This document shows positions 12,460 through 24,748 of a DNA stretch of 64,000 nucleotides, piece by piece. The position numbers and the translations under genes were made by a program. Source of the stretch: Tanypteryx hageni (Eukaryota > Arthropoda > Insecta > Odonata > Petaluridae); NCBI GenBank assembly GCA_028673005.1, contig CM054117.1, positions 38,710,564-38,774,563 on the forward strand, written 5' to 3'. The notes below the pieces were generated by a model. It searched no databases and was not told the origin of the DNA. It was given only the letters and a program-made list of their open reading frames with translations. How positions within the stretch are numbered: position 1 is the first letter of the stretch; each line of letters begins with the position of its first letter.

Positions 12460-13420
12460 TATTGGAAGGTTGCTCGTTACATGTCCCATCACCTGAGGCT
12501 CGGAATTGTTTCGTGGATGTCGTCACTGCGGAGGTCATTTTCCTTAAGTCTTCGGCATAAATGCTTAGTTAACTTTTTATCCGCTATTCATATCAGGAGT
12601 ACAATTTTCTTACTATTTAACGGATAAAACATTCAACCTTCATTCATTATATCTTGATCGCAAAATATTTAGCTTTATGCATCCAATTTCTGTCGGCGTA
12701 GTCTGTTTTTCATTCTTTTGCCTCAAGTCTACTTACAAGTTTATTTAGATGCCGTTGGTATCTGATAACGATTAGTCGTAATCCTCCACTTCCTATTATC
12801 AATAATTCTATCATCTGTAATTAATAATATTAATTTAATCTCAACTTTTTATTAACAGAAATTGATATGCTTACTAGACAGACACATGCAAGCGACAATG
12901 GAATCTAAACAAAGCCGATTCCAAATCTAACTAAAACAAGTAGTTTTATTCATGAACAGATAAAATTAGAGCCTTTTTTATTTTTAATGTGGTTAATGCG
13001 CCACATATTCGGTCAATAGAGTCTCGTTCTTTTTTAAACAGGAGGTACGGCGTGAAGGCGAGGTTAGCGTTTAAATGAGAGAAACTTAATAGCTAAACTA
13101 TCGTTGTATTACACATCATCATTTTACGAAAACACATATTTTACATAAAAATGTTTCTGGATATTTGATACTTCCAAAACGGTATTCAAGTTTATAACGC
13201 AATAAATTTTGCACTAAAAATTTCGAACGTTTCTCTGTTAGCCTGTCAAGTTTTAAAAACTCAAACTTTTCAAGAATAAATGGCATTAATGCGGAAACGT
13301 ACACTTAAAGTTAAAGCTTTCCATCTTTTATATTTCCGGAGATATAATTAAAACAATCGAAAATCATCATGATACCTCACTTGGGTAATTGTGACGTAAT
13401 ATTGACGTTCAAGTAAATTC

Positions 13421-13493
13421 CTTCGTCGTAAATTATCCATTTTCTTTCACTTACAAAGCGCTATGTGCGCACGAAAGGAAAATGCACGTATTT
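13421..13493. repeat. Dispersed ~70-bp repeat, copy 2
   Basis: Begins TTCGTCGTAAATTATCCATT and ends near AAATGCACGTATTTA. It matches copy 1 (10698-10772) and is followed almost directly by copy 3, giving a local tandem pair. Confidence 0.55.
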
Positions 13494-13504
13494 ACGTGCA
13501 TTTC

Positions 13505-13574
13505 TTCGTCGTAGATAATCCATATCTTTCATTTACTGTTCTGTGGGCGCATGAAAGTAAATTAAACGTATTTG
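13505..13574. repeat. Dispersed ~70-bp repeat, copy 3
   Basis: Begins TTCGTCGTAGATAATCCAT and ends AAATTAAACGTATTTG. It is closer to copy 1 than to copy 2 at the right end, which suggests the pair at 13.4-13.6 kb arose by an older duplication. Confidence 0.55.
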
Positions 13575-15114
13575 TAGTAGATCTTGTTTGCTTCAGTAGC
13601 TACGAAGATTGTTTTCGTTGACAACAATTAATGAAACTCGAAGACATTTTTTAAGTTCAAAATAAATTTCTTGCTTGACTTTTCTCAAACTTTTCAAGAA
13701 TAAGTAAGGTACGCTCAAATGTCAGCTTTCCATCATTTAAACCTTTTAAAAAACAAAATTTTAATGAGTCCCAATCCGAACTAGTACATTTTTCAAAACT
13801 CAAATCGAAAGAAAACAAATGGCAAAAGTACAAAAATCTACCCTCCAAGCGAAACTATAAGCGCATTAAAAACGCGCTAAAAATATCAATGCAGCATCTT
13901 CCACTATATTTAGCGTATATTGTTAGAAATAATGCATTGCGATTGTTTAAATAAGATAATTACTTGTGTTCCTTTGTTCGCAATTGCTACATTGGAACTT
14001 GAATTATACGCGAGCAAAATAATTAAAACATGGAGTTACATTTTTATTTTACATTAGTTAAGATTAAAGAAATCGGCTTTCTACAACAAAGAAAAAATGA
14101 TTTAGAAATATTACGAAGAAAGTGCATACGTGTGTGTGCATATGTGGAGATAGAGAAGCTGGATAGGAGTACAGGTCATTTCATAAAAATGCATTAATTC
14201 ATTGTGGTATTTTATCAAGGTCACTGGTGTCGACCAGCTTCCACTTAATGCGAGATCCGAAGAATCGAAACAACGGATAGAAAGGAGGAAATGGTTGAAG
14301 GAGAGAGAGAAAGAGATAATTGGTCGGAAGAGATGGTGGAGGAGATGTTAAACGAGCCCGGCGCAAATCGACCGAGGCGACGAAGAAAGTCGATGGACAT
14401 CTTCAATCAATAGCTTTATTTCGATTTTTTATTTAAGCGACGCAAATCAAAGCAATGGCGATTAAATGACAGTTAGAATATGTTCCCCTCGTAAATAGAG
14501 CCGTAGTACTTGCTCCCGCAAAATACTAAAATATTTATTTTAGCGGACAGCCTCGAAAGCTTTCGTTAAAATTAAGGAACGGAAACACTTTCTGCGATTT
14601 ATTTTCCATCCAGTTCGTTTGCTAGGTATATAAACTTCGTTACCCGTCAGAATTGAAGGCTCCTCCTCCGCCACCGGGTGCGCGAGGCTAGAAGTCGGAC
14701 CAAACCCCTCAAAATCCAGATAAAACGTGGAAAGCATCCTTCATCGCGGGAGGAAGATTGACGAGCGGACGAAACGTGGGAAGCTATTGAAGGTAACGAG
14801 CGAAAATCAATCGGAAGAAACGCCCCTTTAAGGCTTCCTGATAATTGGAAGAAGATCTCTATTTTTTTCTGTGGACGGCATCAATCCAGAGAACGGCCAA
14901 TCGAAGAGGAGATCCGTTCGGATAAAGGGGAGAGCGAGAGAAACGTCTTTGTGGCACTCTCGATGCCAAATTCCCCGAAAGTCGGGAATTATCGATTGCG
15001 TTATTGAGCCACGAGACATCCTCTCCGGAGGCGACGGAGGGAGCGTGCCACCTCAAGAGACAGCCAGCGGGACGGAGGGAAAGTTTTGGCAACGATAGAG
15101 AAGAGGGCTAAGGA

Positions 15115-15233
15115 TGATGGGAGGGAAACGTAGAGGGGGTGGAAGGGTGAAGGATGGGGTGGATGGATGGATGTGGTGGATGGATGAGATGGATGGATGG
15201 GGTGGAAGGGTGGAGGGGATAGAAGGGTGGAGG
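15115..15233. repeat. G-rich minisatellite, left half
   Basis: Degenerate repeats of GGATGGATGG / GGAAGGGTGGAGGGG. The tract resumes at 16457 after an inserted element, so the two parts were once one array. The plus strand is very G-rich with almost no C. Confidence 0.85.
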
Positions 15234-16456
15234 CAGGACCGGCTCAAGCACCAAATTTGTTCCAGCGCCCCTCTCCACCAACATTTTCACTGCTATTACA
15301 AAATTCATTATATCATCTAATATAGTTGTTATTAATGTTTAATTAATTTTTTAAACTGTTCACTATTCACTACAATGAGATACATTACGATAATGATTAA
15401 AGCTAAAATGATACAATGAGCCACTTCCGAGAGGTTGGTGAAAAAATTGCGAGAAGAATCATTGTATGAATTTGTACGTAAATTCTGTCTTTTTAGATCG
15501 GCACTTTCCAGTATTATGTGACCGCTCAACACTTTTAGTTGCAAGAGCCAAAAGTTTTAAGAACATCTGAACAAACCTCGGCGAGCGCCACAGCGAACTA
15601 TGACGGGCGCCATGGCCCCCGCAGGCACCACGTTGGGAAGCCCTGGGCTAGAGGTTCTCGGGTCCGACAAAGGCTAGGTTGGCTAGGTTGGCTCTGATTC
15701 GATCATACCCGGTCACCGAGTTAGCTAGCAAATCGCGATCATCTGTTTTCCCGCTAAGGCTATCCGCCGAATTACCTCATGCAATATATTACTTCCCTTA
15801 ATAACATTTACCCACCCAATCACTTTACACATGGTGAGGAATGGGGATTGCGTGGGGCGCGTAAGCTGCCCGAGCGGTACACCTTACATAGCCGGCTCTA
15901 GAAACTGAAATTACAACAAGCTGAAGGCTTGCCAATTATCGCCTCAAAATTTGAATTTTTAATAACCTTTGTTTAAATGTTTGCACATTATTATATTGAA
16001 ATTATTATAATCAGATTATTATTGCCACTTCAGAAGAAATTGCTTCACCGAATCACTTTCGTAACGATACATACGTAGCGATCACTAAAAAGATCGATAA
16101 TCGTTACAGAACGTCACCGGGTGCAACCGCATCTGTGCCGTCAGGTTGCTAGTGATCAATTTTATTACTTTCTAAAGATTTTCCTAGCTATAAATCACAA
16201 TATGATCATTTCTGAATTTTAAATGCGAAAACAAGCTGAGAATTGGAATGAAAATTTTGCCTTGAAAAGAGTAAAAATAGAAATCGTCAACTCATTTCAT
16301 CACTGATGTGATCTTTTTACATATATTGCGTCCTTTTGGTCTGGCGTATTCTATTTTTTAAGAATTAACTACTGCTAACGTTTTTGATTTTGGCGTCCCT
16401 AAAATTCAGCGCCCCGAGCCTGTGCCTCAAGTGCTCGCAACCTAGAGCCAGCCCTG
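15234..16456. mobile_element. hAT-like element inserted in a minisatellite
   Basis: The left terminus is CAGGACCGGCTCAAG. The right terminus, read inward, is CAGGGCTGGCTCTAGG. This resembles CAGGGCCGGCC-type hAT ends. The 8 bp on the left (ggtggagg) and on the right (ggtggaag) match at 7 of 8 positions, as expected for a hAT target duplication, though the host repeat makes that weaker evidence than usual. A second hAT-type terminus (GGCACCACGTTGGGAAGCCC then TG, ending 15645) lies inside, so the unit is probably composite. No transposase frame is visible. Confidence 0.6.
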
Positions 16457-16790
16457 GGTGGAAGGGATGGAAGGGTGAAGGAGGGGGAGGATGAAAGGAT
16501 GGATGGGGTGGGAGGGTGGAGGGGTTGGAAGGGGGGAGGAGAGGGAGGATGGAAGGGTGGATGGATGGATGGGGTGGGAGGGTGGAGGGGATGAAAGGGT
16601 GGAGGGAGTGGAAGGGTGGGAGGGGTTGGATGGGTGGAGGGGATGGAAGGGTGGAGGGGGTGGAAGGGAAGAAAGGGTGGAGGGGATGGAAGGGTGGAGA
16701 GGGTGGGAGGGGTGGAAGGGTGGGGGTAGAAGGGTGGAGGGGGTGTAAGGGTGGAGGGGGCAGAAGGGGAGTAGCAGAAGGTTGGTGGGG
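16457..16790. repeat. G-rich minisatellite, right half
   Basis: Tandem degenerate GGAAGGGTGGAGGGGATGG units over about 330 bp, continuing the array broken at 15233. Long frames on both strands (Gly/Trp-rich one way, Pro/His/Ser-rich the other) are artefacts of the repeat. Confidence 0.9.
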
Positions 16791-17939
16791 TAGGACGTGA
16801 TGCCCATACCGAGATCCCTGCCCGGGAAACCCTTTCCTTGGGAGTGACGTGACCGCCCACCACCCATCTGCGGATCTTCCTCGAGCCTCCTCCTCCCTCC
16901 ATTCCTCCCTCCGGTTCCACTCCGAACTCCCTCGAGACTTCTATTCCCCTCCCTCCGGGACACCTATCTCTCTCTTTCTCCTTCTCTTTTGAACAAACTC
17001 TCTGGCAAGTGTAATAGCTACTACCTGAGTTCCGCCTCTAAATCACTCCCTGCCTCCTTCCTTCACTTTTATTTTCCTTGCCAAGTTACGCGAATGAAAT
17101 GCGTCCTCTTTTCCTCCCCCCTCCTTCTGTCATCCACTCTCTTTCTTTCTGGCGAGACACACGCGTTGTAAAAAATAATGGCACTAGACTTTATATCGCT
17201 TTTAGGAGCGAACCACTGACGTCTGCGAAACGGGGACTTGCGCAACGCCCTGCGGCGTGCGACCGCGCAAAAAAATATGCTCGCGATACGCGGGACGATT
17301 TTTGTGTTTATTCGTCCCATTTGAGACATATTGGGAGAACTTTTGAACGGAATGACGTTATTTTATGAGAACGTATTTTTATCTCCCTTTCACAATGGGG
17401 AGGAGTCGAGCGCAGCCGGCGACACGAACGGTGAGAACAATGTCACTTGTGTCACTTCGTTTCGGAGTACCCTTTTAGTTTCTCGTTCGCATTTTTCTGC
17501 TTTGCCCCAGACACTTTTTCCCGCGGTGCAAACCTCAGAGTTTTACATGCTACCTCATGCTGTCCTATTTGACGCATTTCTGGTGGTTTCAAAAATTTCG
17601 TTCGTATCTGATTACATTTATTGCTGTTAGGGAAACAGGTTCGGCAATCGGCGATAAGCTTAAAAGGACCGGACATTTTAAAGTTTCACTTTTTTTTAAA
17701 ACATAAGAATTTGCTCAACAGGAAGACACAACAATTTCGAGTGGGAGTGACAAGTTGTAATAGAACCACCAGATGATAGTTTAAGAATGAGGGTTATAGA
17801 AATAGTTAATCTTACACCTACCACTTATTCTAACAATCTGTACGAATGATGGAACGATGATAATTTTTTAAATCGTGGCCCGCTGTTCTTATTTGAACAG
17901 ATAACCGAAAATGAAAGTATGAAAATCAAAATATAATAA

Positions 17940-18190
17940 TAATAATAACATTTAATTTAGCATGTACAGGAGACCCCAATTACACATGCTGCAATAAAAT
18001 CCAAATAAATGCACACATGAAACCAATACACATACAAAACCAATTAAAACGGACAAAGCAAAAAGAAAATATAAATAAGAATAAAATTTGAGATGAATTA
18101 TAGAGCAGCGCACATTAACCAAAACGTGGCGCTTTGTCGTGAACACATTAACCAAATGAGAAAGAATTTCACTTAAGTACATTCACAAAT
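17940..18190 (-). mobile_element. LINE 3'-end fragment
   Basis: On the minus strand it contains TGTTCACGACAAAGCGCCACG, closely matching the end of the reverse-transcriptase frame at 18640-19515 (TGCTCACGACAAAGTGCGACG), and finishes in a (TTA)n run typical of a retrotransposon 3' tail. It appears to be the 3' end of a related LINE copy. A SINE and an (AT)n tract separate it from the main fragment. Confidence 0.5.
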
Positions 18191-18208
18191 AAAACCAATG
18201 AGGACAGG

Positions 18209-18210
<2 letters not shown>

Positions 18211-18288
<78 letters not shown>
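18211..18288. repeat. (AT)n microsatellite
   Basis: An uninterrupted AT dinucleotide run of about 78 bp. It lies at the 3' end of the minus-strand SINE next to it and may have grown from that element's tail. Confidence 0.95.
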
Positions 18289-18291
<3 letters not shown>

Positions 18292-18659
18292 CATTTCATT
18301 CGTGTTCTGTCTTGCAGACAGGTCCTACCAATTAATTAATTAATTGGTTTTGACTAGGGAATATACATACACGGTGTGGTGGTTTCTCGTTGCCTTCCAC
18401 ACCGGACTCACACACATAAGGGAGGAGGGAAACCCGGTGCCGGCATTTGCCTGCTCTTACGAAGAACACCAGGGGGGGCAACGGCTTAACGTCCCTTCCG
18501 AAGGACGGAACAGCTGAATTTGCGCGGTCTCCTCAAACCACGCAAACAGGGGGGCCGGGTGACCTTGAGAAAAATCCTACTCGCGCAGGATTCGTACCCA
18601 ATGACTTTTTCAAGCATCGGGCGAGTAGCAGCCAGCGTCCTAACCACTACACCACCGGT
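18289..18659 (-). mobile_element. tRNA-derived SINE, copy with intact head
   Basis: Read on the minus strand, the element starts with an A-box-like TGGTGTAGTGGTTAGGACGC, then a B-box-like GGGTACGAATCCTG, together the internal Pol III promoter of a tRNA-derived SINE. A shared body follows (CTTCGGAAGGGACGTTAAGC, TGCCGGCACCGGGTTTCCC). Related copies lie at 23629-23905 and 47518-47712. The 5' end abuts the (CA)n/(TA)n tract at the end of a LINE frame, so the SINE probably inserted between LINE fragments. Confidence 0.75.
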
Positions 18660-19515
18660 ATATATATGTGTGTGTGTGTGTGTGAAAAAATTGATATAAA
18701 ATTATGACGTAACCCGTATCAAGCAGACGTCGCACTTTGTCGTGAGCACGATAAAAATTTGAAAGATTTCTCTTGAATACATATTTTGAGTCATTCAAAA
18801 TATCAATGCTGGTTCCTTTGTTGCACAGTTCATTTCCTACCCTGATGACTCTGGAAATGGTGGAGTTTTTGTGCACATTCACTCGCGAAAAAGGGACGTG
18901 GAAAGGTTGGCGATGACAGGAGCGGTGAGGTGGGACCGTTAGCCCGATTGAGCTAACGAGCTCATTGGAATCTATGTCTTCGCGCAGTATGTTTCTAAGA
19001 AATCTTGCGTCGAGCACTTTACGTCGAATAGTTAATGGGAAAAGATGGTGCTGGTTGCACAAATCGGTATATTTGGCAGACGAATAATGGGAACCATCTT
19101 GAAAACAAAGCCACTTCACAGACCTTTTTTGAACTTTTTCAAGTGCGTCGACATTCTTTGCGTGCTGGGGATTCCAAATAACACTCCCATATTCCAAAAT
19201 TGGGGTCATTAATGTGCGGAAAGATTTGATGGCAGTGCCAAGGGAGAAGTTTTTGACGCAGTTTCTTTTAATGAATCCCAACTGTTTAAAAGATTTAGAA
19301 CACAGAGAGCCAATATGGTCACTGAAGTTGAGGTCCGATGTCAGTGTCATCCCCAGGTCCTTGATGACATTAACTCTTTCTATTTCGATACCTTCAATTG
19401 CATATGGAAATTGTATGGTGTTTTTGTTTAGTGTAAAAGTGTTACTCTTACACTTTGGAATATTTGGAGCAAGGTGCCATGTAGAGCTTATGACTAGTTC
19501 ATAAACTTGAAAACT
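18640..19515 (-). pseudogene. Non-LTR retrotransposon reverse transcriptase, C-terminal remnant
   Basis: An open frame of about 290 codons on the minus strand, bounded upstream by a TGA near 19516. It contains KDLGMTLTSDL, then MTPILEYGSVIWNP and LEKVQKRSVKWL. These are the conserved blocks that follow the catalytic domain in Jockey/CR1-type reverse transcriptases. The catalytic F/YxDD region and the endonuclease are absent, so this is a 5'-truncated copy. The frame runs into a (CA)n tract and ends near the SINE at 18659. It is the best-preserved mobile-element coding sequence in the window. Family-level assignment (Jockey, CR1 or related) is not certain. Confidence 0.85.
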
Positions 19516-20006
19516 TCATCGACTTCGGAATCGATAGAAAACTCTCTTCGCCGCGTTCTCCGTTATTTTCTGGTTATTCATCGCATGTTCGAAGCTATTA
19601 ATATTCCGGAAGAGGATGGCCACGACTTGACGGAGAATGAGCCAAGGTAGTTTTTGCGTCAGTACAAGGTCTAAAAGTAATTTGACCAACCGTACTTATT
19701 TATTCAGTGCTGTGCCGATTTTGACGATGTTTTTCTGAATAACTTTCTGCGCATATTCACACATATTATATTTCCGTCTCATAAGACGGCTTTATTTTGC
19801 CTATCAGGTTATTTATTGGTATTTTGACACTTCGATTTCTTTTCCTCTTAAGCACTGTTTCTCTACCATATTAAGTAGTTGAAAACGATCATTGATTGAG
19901 TGAATTTAAACCATAGAATATTTGTACAAAAAAAAAGTAAAAAATCTGTTATCATAACTTTTAGAAAAATAAGTTTGTATAGATCCTACCACTCGTTTAT
20001 CCAGAC

Positions 20007-20282
20007 CAGTGTTTCTCAATCCTTTTTTGTTCGCGTCACCCCATTTAAGTTCTACGTCACCCCGTTTACTGTTCCATTTCCTTCAAGTCACTTTTAAAGA
20101 TAAATTGGGCTATATCTACGACATAAAGATCAAATTTATGTTTTTAAAAAGCAGAGGTTCTGGTTTTACTTATTTTTATAAGCCAGAATATGAACACTGT
20201 GCATTTATCAAATATTTGCGTCACCCCTTAACAACTCTCGCATCACCCTGGAGAGTGATGTCACCCCGGTTGAGAACCACTA
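20007..20282. mobile_element. hAT MITE (CAGTGTTTCTCAA type)
   Basis: The left end is CAGTGTTTCTCAATCC. The right end, read inward, is TAGTGGTTCTCAACCGGGG. Both match the common hAT terminus CAGTGGTTCTCAA. The flanking 8-mers atccagac and ttccagat agree at 6 of 8. It is 276 bp with no coding, but has several CGTCACCCC blocks. Confidence 0.65.
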
Positions 20283-21964
20283 TTCCAGATATATTCTCGC
20301 TTTTTACCAGCCTAAAATGCCATTCAAGATTCGAAAACAAATTGGTCACTTCATCAAGTACCTATAATTCGTAATGGAACTCACATCTAGTAAGAACGAA
20401 AACAAGTCCTTAATCTTTCATTAATTTGGAACTCACCCATTAGTTAAATGGGCTTAAATGGAACATTAAAGTCTTAAGAATAATTAACTGTATCATCCTC
20501 TACGATCAAACGTAGCACATCTCGAGCCCTCGTTTTACATTTCAATCCCACAGAACATTCTATATTCCGGCTACGCTGATATTAATAATCCGACAAAGAA
20601 ATTCGTTCCAACTTTCCGATGTGTTCGGGGCAGGAAAGTTTGATCGAGGCGGAAACAATGGTTGGGCTCAGCGCCTTATTTTTTTTACAGACACGACTAG
20701 TCGATGTTTTCCTCGCGCCTCCAGTATACGAGAACGCCGTTGTTCTTTCAGTTACAGTGCGAACCGTTCGACAAATAAAACGGTCCATCCTAATGGAGCT
20801 ATGTGCAAACAAAGGAAGACCGGTTCTTTCCTCAAAGTGGTTTCCCAAAATTATTTCCATCTCGAGTTTGTATATCTATATGGACTTCCGTTTCCAAATT
20901 TATCCGATGAATCACGAGGTTGTAAATTCAAGCATAGAGGCGAGACGTAATCAAACTTTGAGTGATCTTACGACTCGAGATTTCGGATAAAATATAACTG
21001 GATATTGTGTTCAAACATTTATATGCGAATTCCGTAGAAGCAGGGACTCGTTATTTTACCCGAAAACTGAAACCAATAATAATAATAATACTGCAATCGT
21101 AGAAGTTGAATTTTTCGAATCGAATCAGTTATGGACATTTAGTATTCTAGTGACCGAGTAGCACAACGATTTTCAATCCTACGGGAAATAACACTATGAA
21201 ACTAGTCATTGAAGCTATTAGTGTTCAGCGAAAATGAGTTAATTTTTTTCATCTTTCTAAGATATACTTGTGAAATGAGAATCAGTAAAGGTTTCTTTTG
21301 AAGAGATCGCAAATAATTGGCCCTTCCTCTCAGCAAGAATAACGTCTTGGAATAAAGTTAGCGCTTAAAATGAAATTAAGGAATATCCAACAGATGAAAC
21401 GTTGATTAGAAATCCAAAAATATCACACTAAAAATAATAATGCCTTTTCTGTCAATAACTTTTGCAGGATTGAACCATTCCCACGGTTGGCTAGCACTTT
21501 ATAATACGTACTATGTTAAAAATAATACATTAAAGCACTCAAATTACGATAAAACTGGGAATAGCTCTAACATAAAAATTTACCCAAAATAGTTAACTTG
21601 ACGTTTTTAGTGCTTTTCGTCATTGCTGAAAAGAACTATTATCTTCGTGATGTCCGTCCGTCCGTACGCATATATCAGGGAAGAATTGGCTTAACCGATT
21701 TCAACCAAGTTTGTTACATAGAATCTTTATATAAATACTAGGGGGCAATCCCCCGGCTAGCTGACGCTCGCCAACCCCCTCCCCTTTGCTCGCTGTTTCC
21801 TCGTTCCTACCATGTAGGTTATTTTATAATATAGAGAGAAATATATTTCCGTAACTCGATTTTTCTATTAATTCGAATAATTTTTGCAAAGAGTTTTATG
21901 TCATTCAGGTTTTTTACATCAGAGTGAGCGTTACGCATCATGATGCCCATTGCGATTTATAATA

Positions 21965-22235
21965 CGAGTTTTCGGTGCTTGCATACCGCAAGCGCTTAAA
22001 AATTTACCATACACCAAGATCTATTCTCGTAAATAAACCAACGTGATCTCCAGAGCAACAGAATTTCAGCCACGTGGAGCCCACATGTATTAGACAATAA
22101 ATTCCATGAGTTCTAGCAAAGTATTTATAATTTTTCGCGAAATTAAGGCAACTATCCGTAATTTCCAAATTCTCTGGAAATCGGTAGGCGTCCAAGTTTT
22201 CGTATTTCAAGTTACGTGGCTCAGATCGCCCTGCA
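21965..22235 (-). mobile_element. Helitron-like 3' region, degenerate terminus (copy A)
   Basis: Read on the minus strand the copy ends with a GC-rich hairpin (GCTTGCGGTATGCAAGC) followed by ACCGAAAACTCG and then TA. This is the Helitron 3' layout (hairpin about 11 nt before CTRR) with CTCG in place of CTAG. The body matches 27324-27545 (GCGTCCAAGTTTTCG, ATGGCTCAGATAGCCC or equivalent). The 5' end is not located. Confidence 0.5.
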
Positions 22236-23315
22236 TGTATTGTATTAGTTTTATTGTAATATGAACATGTATAGAACGAATCTAAAAAGCAGGACTACCA
22301 CAATACAAGGGAAATTAATTTTCTGATTTTAAAGCAAATACATTAGTAAACGAGTATACTACAGCGAATTTGACGAAATGCACTTCTGTACCACGGAAAA
22401 CCGGTGTACATCTCTACTTGTTTCAAGCCATAAAATTTTCAGCTACCTCTTTTCCCTTTTAAAAGAAAAATTCGATTAAATTCACATAAATACTATTAAA
22501 AGGCCTCGAAAAAATGCATTAAAATAAAAAATCTGTCTCCAGCACATGACTTTCTCCATACGGAGTAATAAATATGATTGCAATAGTAATTACAAACTGC
22601 TCTCAACAATAGTGAGCTCAAGAATAACTATTGGAAATAACGCTCGTGAATAATTTTAAACATTTCGATAATTTTCACAGTGAAAAATACTTTGAATCAC
22701 GTCTCATATTGAAAAAACAATAAATAAACAAAATTGTTATTTGTAGCTATGGATAAGAAAATATCGATGCGGAATTAAAATTACCAGTAGCGGCGCTGGA
22801 ATCGCTGTAAATATTTGCAAGAAAATTTGTTTATAAAATATGTCGCTAGATAGCATTGAGATAGTTTTGATCGCAATTAAAATTATCCTTGGCAGCGTAG
22901 GATCGCTATCAACATTTAGAAAATTTTATCATAGCAACGAAAGGAAAGGTATCACTTAGCGACCCACTTAACAAATTCAGAGAAATAATAAAAAAATCTC
23001 TTAAACAATCCGTTTTATAAAAAGTTTCAAACAAAAGTTGTAGAAAATTAGTCTACAATTTTAATAATAACAAATATAGCTCTAAAGGAGATATTTGGAA
23101 AAAACAGAAAAATGCCAAGAATAAACATCCGCTTCCGGCTGAACAATTTTAGCCAAAATCTAATGTTCTTGATTTTTAAACCAAACTCGAACATAAAGTT
23201 TTGTATTGATTTAATGAGTAGTTTTTGAGTTAGAGCGCGCAGAATTTCCTATGACAAACAGACACAGACATCATAGAGAAAATAGTGATAGTAAATTTGA
23301 TATTTTCACGAAAAC

Positions 23316-23352
23316 AATACTTTCTTCTATACTACGTAGTATAAGGAAAGTA
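23316..23352. repeat. Terminal-type hairpin of an unclassified element
   Basis: ACTTTCTTCTATACTACGTA continues into its approximate complement and ends GGAAAGT. A short GACAAACAGACACAGACATC tract precedes it. The arrangement is common at ends of degraded non-autonomous elements; the other end was not found. Confidence 0.3.
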
Positions 23353-23628
23353 AAATTGCACTTATTCTAAAGAAGAATTATTTTCCCATTCCTACGAACA
23401 CCTGATTGATCATGACATATCCCTAATCGAAAATGTTATCAGTGAAGCTTCAAAATGAATCGAACGATACGCCATTAATGAGTGTTTATTATGCGTCCTG
23501 CTGCCGATATTAATTATCCAAACTCCAAATCAACTTCCTCCACTCTAAACTTAGATTCTCTCCTCAACCTTTACCACGCGCAATATAATAATATTGCCTA
23601 CATGTAAAATGCTACTGTTTCGAGCAAC

Positions 23629-23905
23629 GGGTGTTGTAGAGGTTAGAGTGTTGGCCCCGCCATGATCTGCGAACGCGAATCCTTGTAGGATTTTTTCCGA
23701 GGACGCCCAGCCCCCTATTTGTGCGGGTTGGAACTAAGGAGATGAGGACGAGAAAATGAAAAAAAAAGAGAAATGAGGAGCGCAGCTCAAATCAACACTT
23801 CGTCTTTCGGAAGGGACGTTAAGCCGTTGGCCCTCTTGGTGCTGTTCGTTAAGAGAAGGCTAAAAGCAGGTACCAGGTTTATCTCCTCTCTTGCAATCCG
23901 CTATT
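23629..23905 (+). mobile_element. tRNA-derived SINE, diverged copy
   Basis: Plus-strand copy of the SINE at 18289-18659. It has a degraded A box (TTGTAGAGGTTAGAGTGTTGG), a B-box-like GAACGCGAATCCTTG, and the shared body CTTTCGGAAGGGACGTTAAG followed by CCGTTGGCCCTCTTGG. It ends immediately before a CACT-ended MITE at 23911. Confidence 0.7.
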
Positions 23906-23910
23906 CACTG

Positions 23911-24515
23911 CACTGCCACTTATTGTTAGATACCCATTGCGCGTAGGCAAGAGGTGAATCAGCAGAGCGTAAAATATAATCCGCCGGCCTAGGTCTCCTA
24001 GTCTTCTAACGATAATGAAAAGCACCGAAACAACGGTACTTTAAAAAGTAAAATCCGAATTAAGTAAAATAATTCTTCCCTAGCAAAACGAACGAATTTC
24101 ACGCTTCTAGTTCTCTTCCTTAAATTTCCTCTTATCTCTCGTCTCTCGCTCTCATTTACATTCATATCACGTAAATTGTCTCGCATTAAGCGCTTACCTT
24201 TGCTTTAGACAAACTTCGAATAATGAGATTAGGTTTAGGATATTTAAGGTTATCAACGGTTGTAAAAGTTAATATTTAACGAACGGCAGCAGTACGTGGG
24301 TAAAATTTCAAGATAGGATTAAAAAGAAACAAAACAATCAGGAAGTTATCTTTCATAAAACGAACTTCGTGCTTTCTGCACACCTGCTATGTCTCGCAGG
24401 AAGTGGATGCTGATATCCAACAGCTATGTTCCTCAGCAGCTGCGCCATCTTTCATATTTTTTTACGACCTGCTGATTCCCTCTTGCCTACGCGCAATGGT
24501 ATCTAAGAGGTAGTG
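23911..24515. mobile_element. MITE with ~50-bp terminal inverted repeats (CACTRCC)
   Basis: The left arm 23911-23965 starts CACTGCCACTTATTG and contains GCGCGTAGGCAAGAGG. The right arm 24469-24515, read inward, starts CACTACCTCTTAGATACC and contains the same block, ending AATCAGCAG on both sides. The CACTA/CACTG start suggests a CMC (CACTA/Chapaev-like) origin. The target duplication is not clear. The 605-bp interior has no transposase frame. Confidence 0.7.
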
Positions 24516-24748
24516 AAATGAATAAAATTTTTAGGAAGAAAGGTGACTTCCCATCTTTATTAGAATTCTACTAATAATCTCTTTCATATATATGTTTAAT
24601 TAAACAAAATTTAAATTTAGAAGATATTTTTCCTGAGTATTTCTATTCGATAACTTTAAATTGTATAAATTAAAAATGTCGTATTTCCTTAACATAATTT
24701 TGTAGGTGTTAAAATTCAATCATATATCATATTTCCGTCATTCTACGT

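Noticed and set aside
16399..16963. Overlapping 173-codon Pro/His/Ser-rich frames
   Set aside because: Translation of the G-rich minisatellite in two frames; not a gene.
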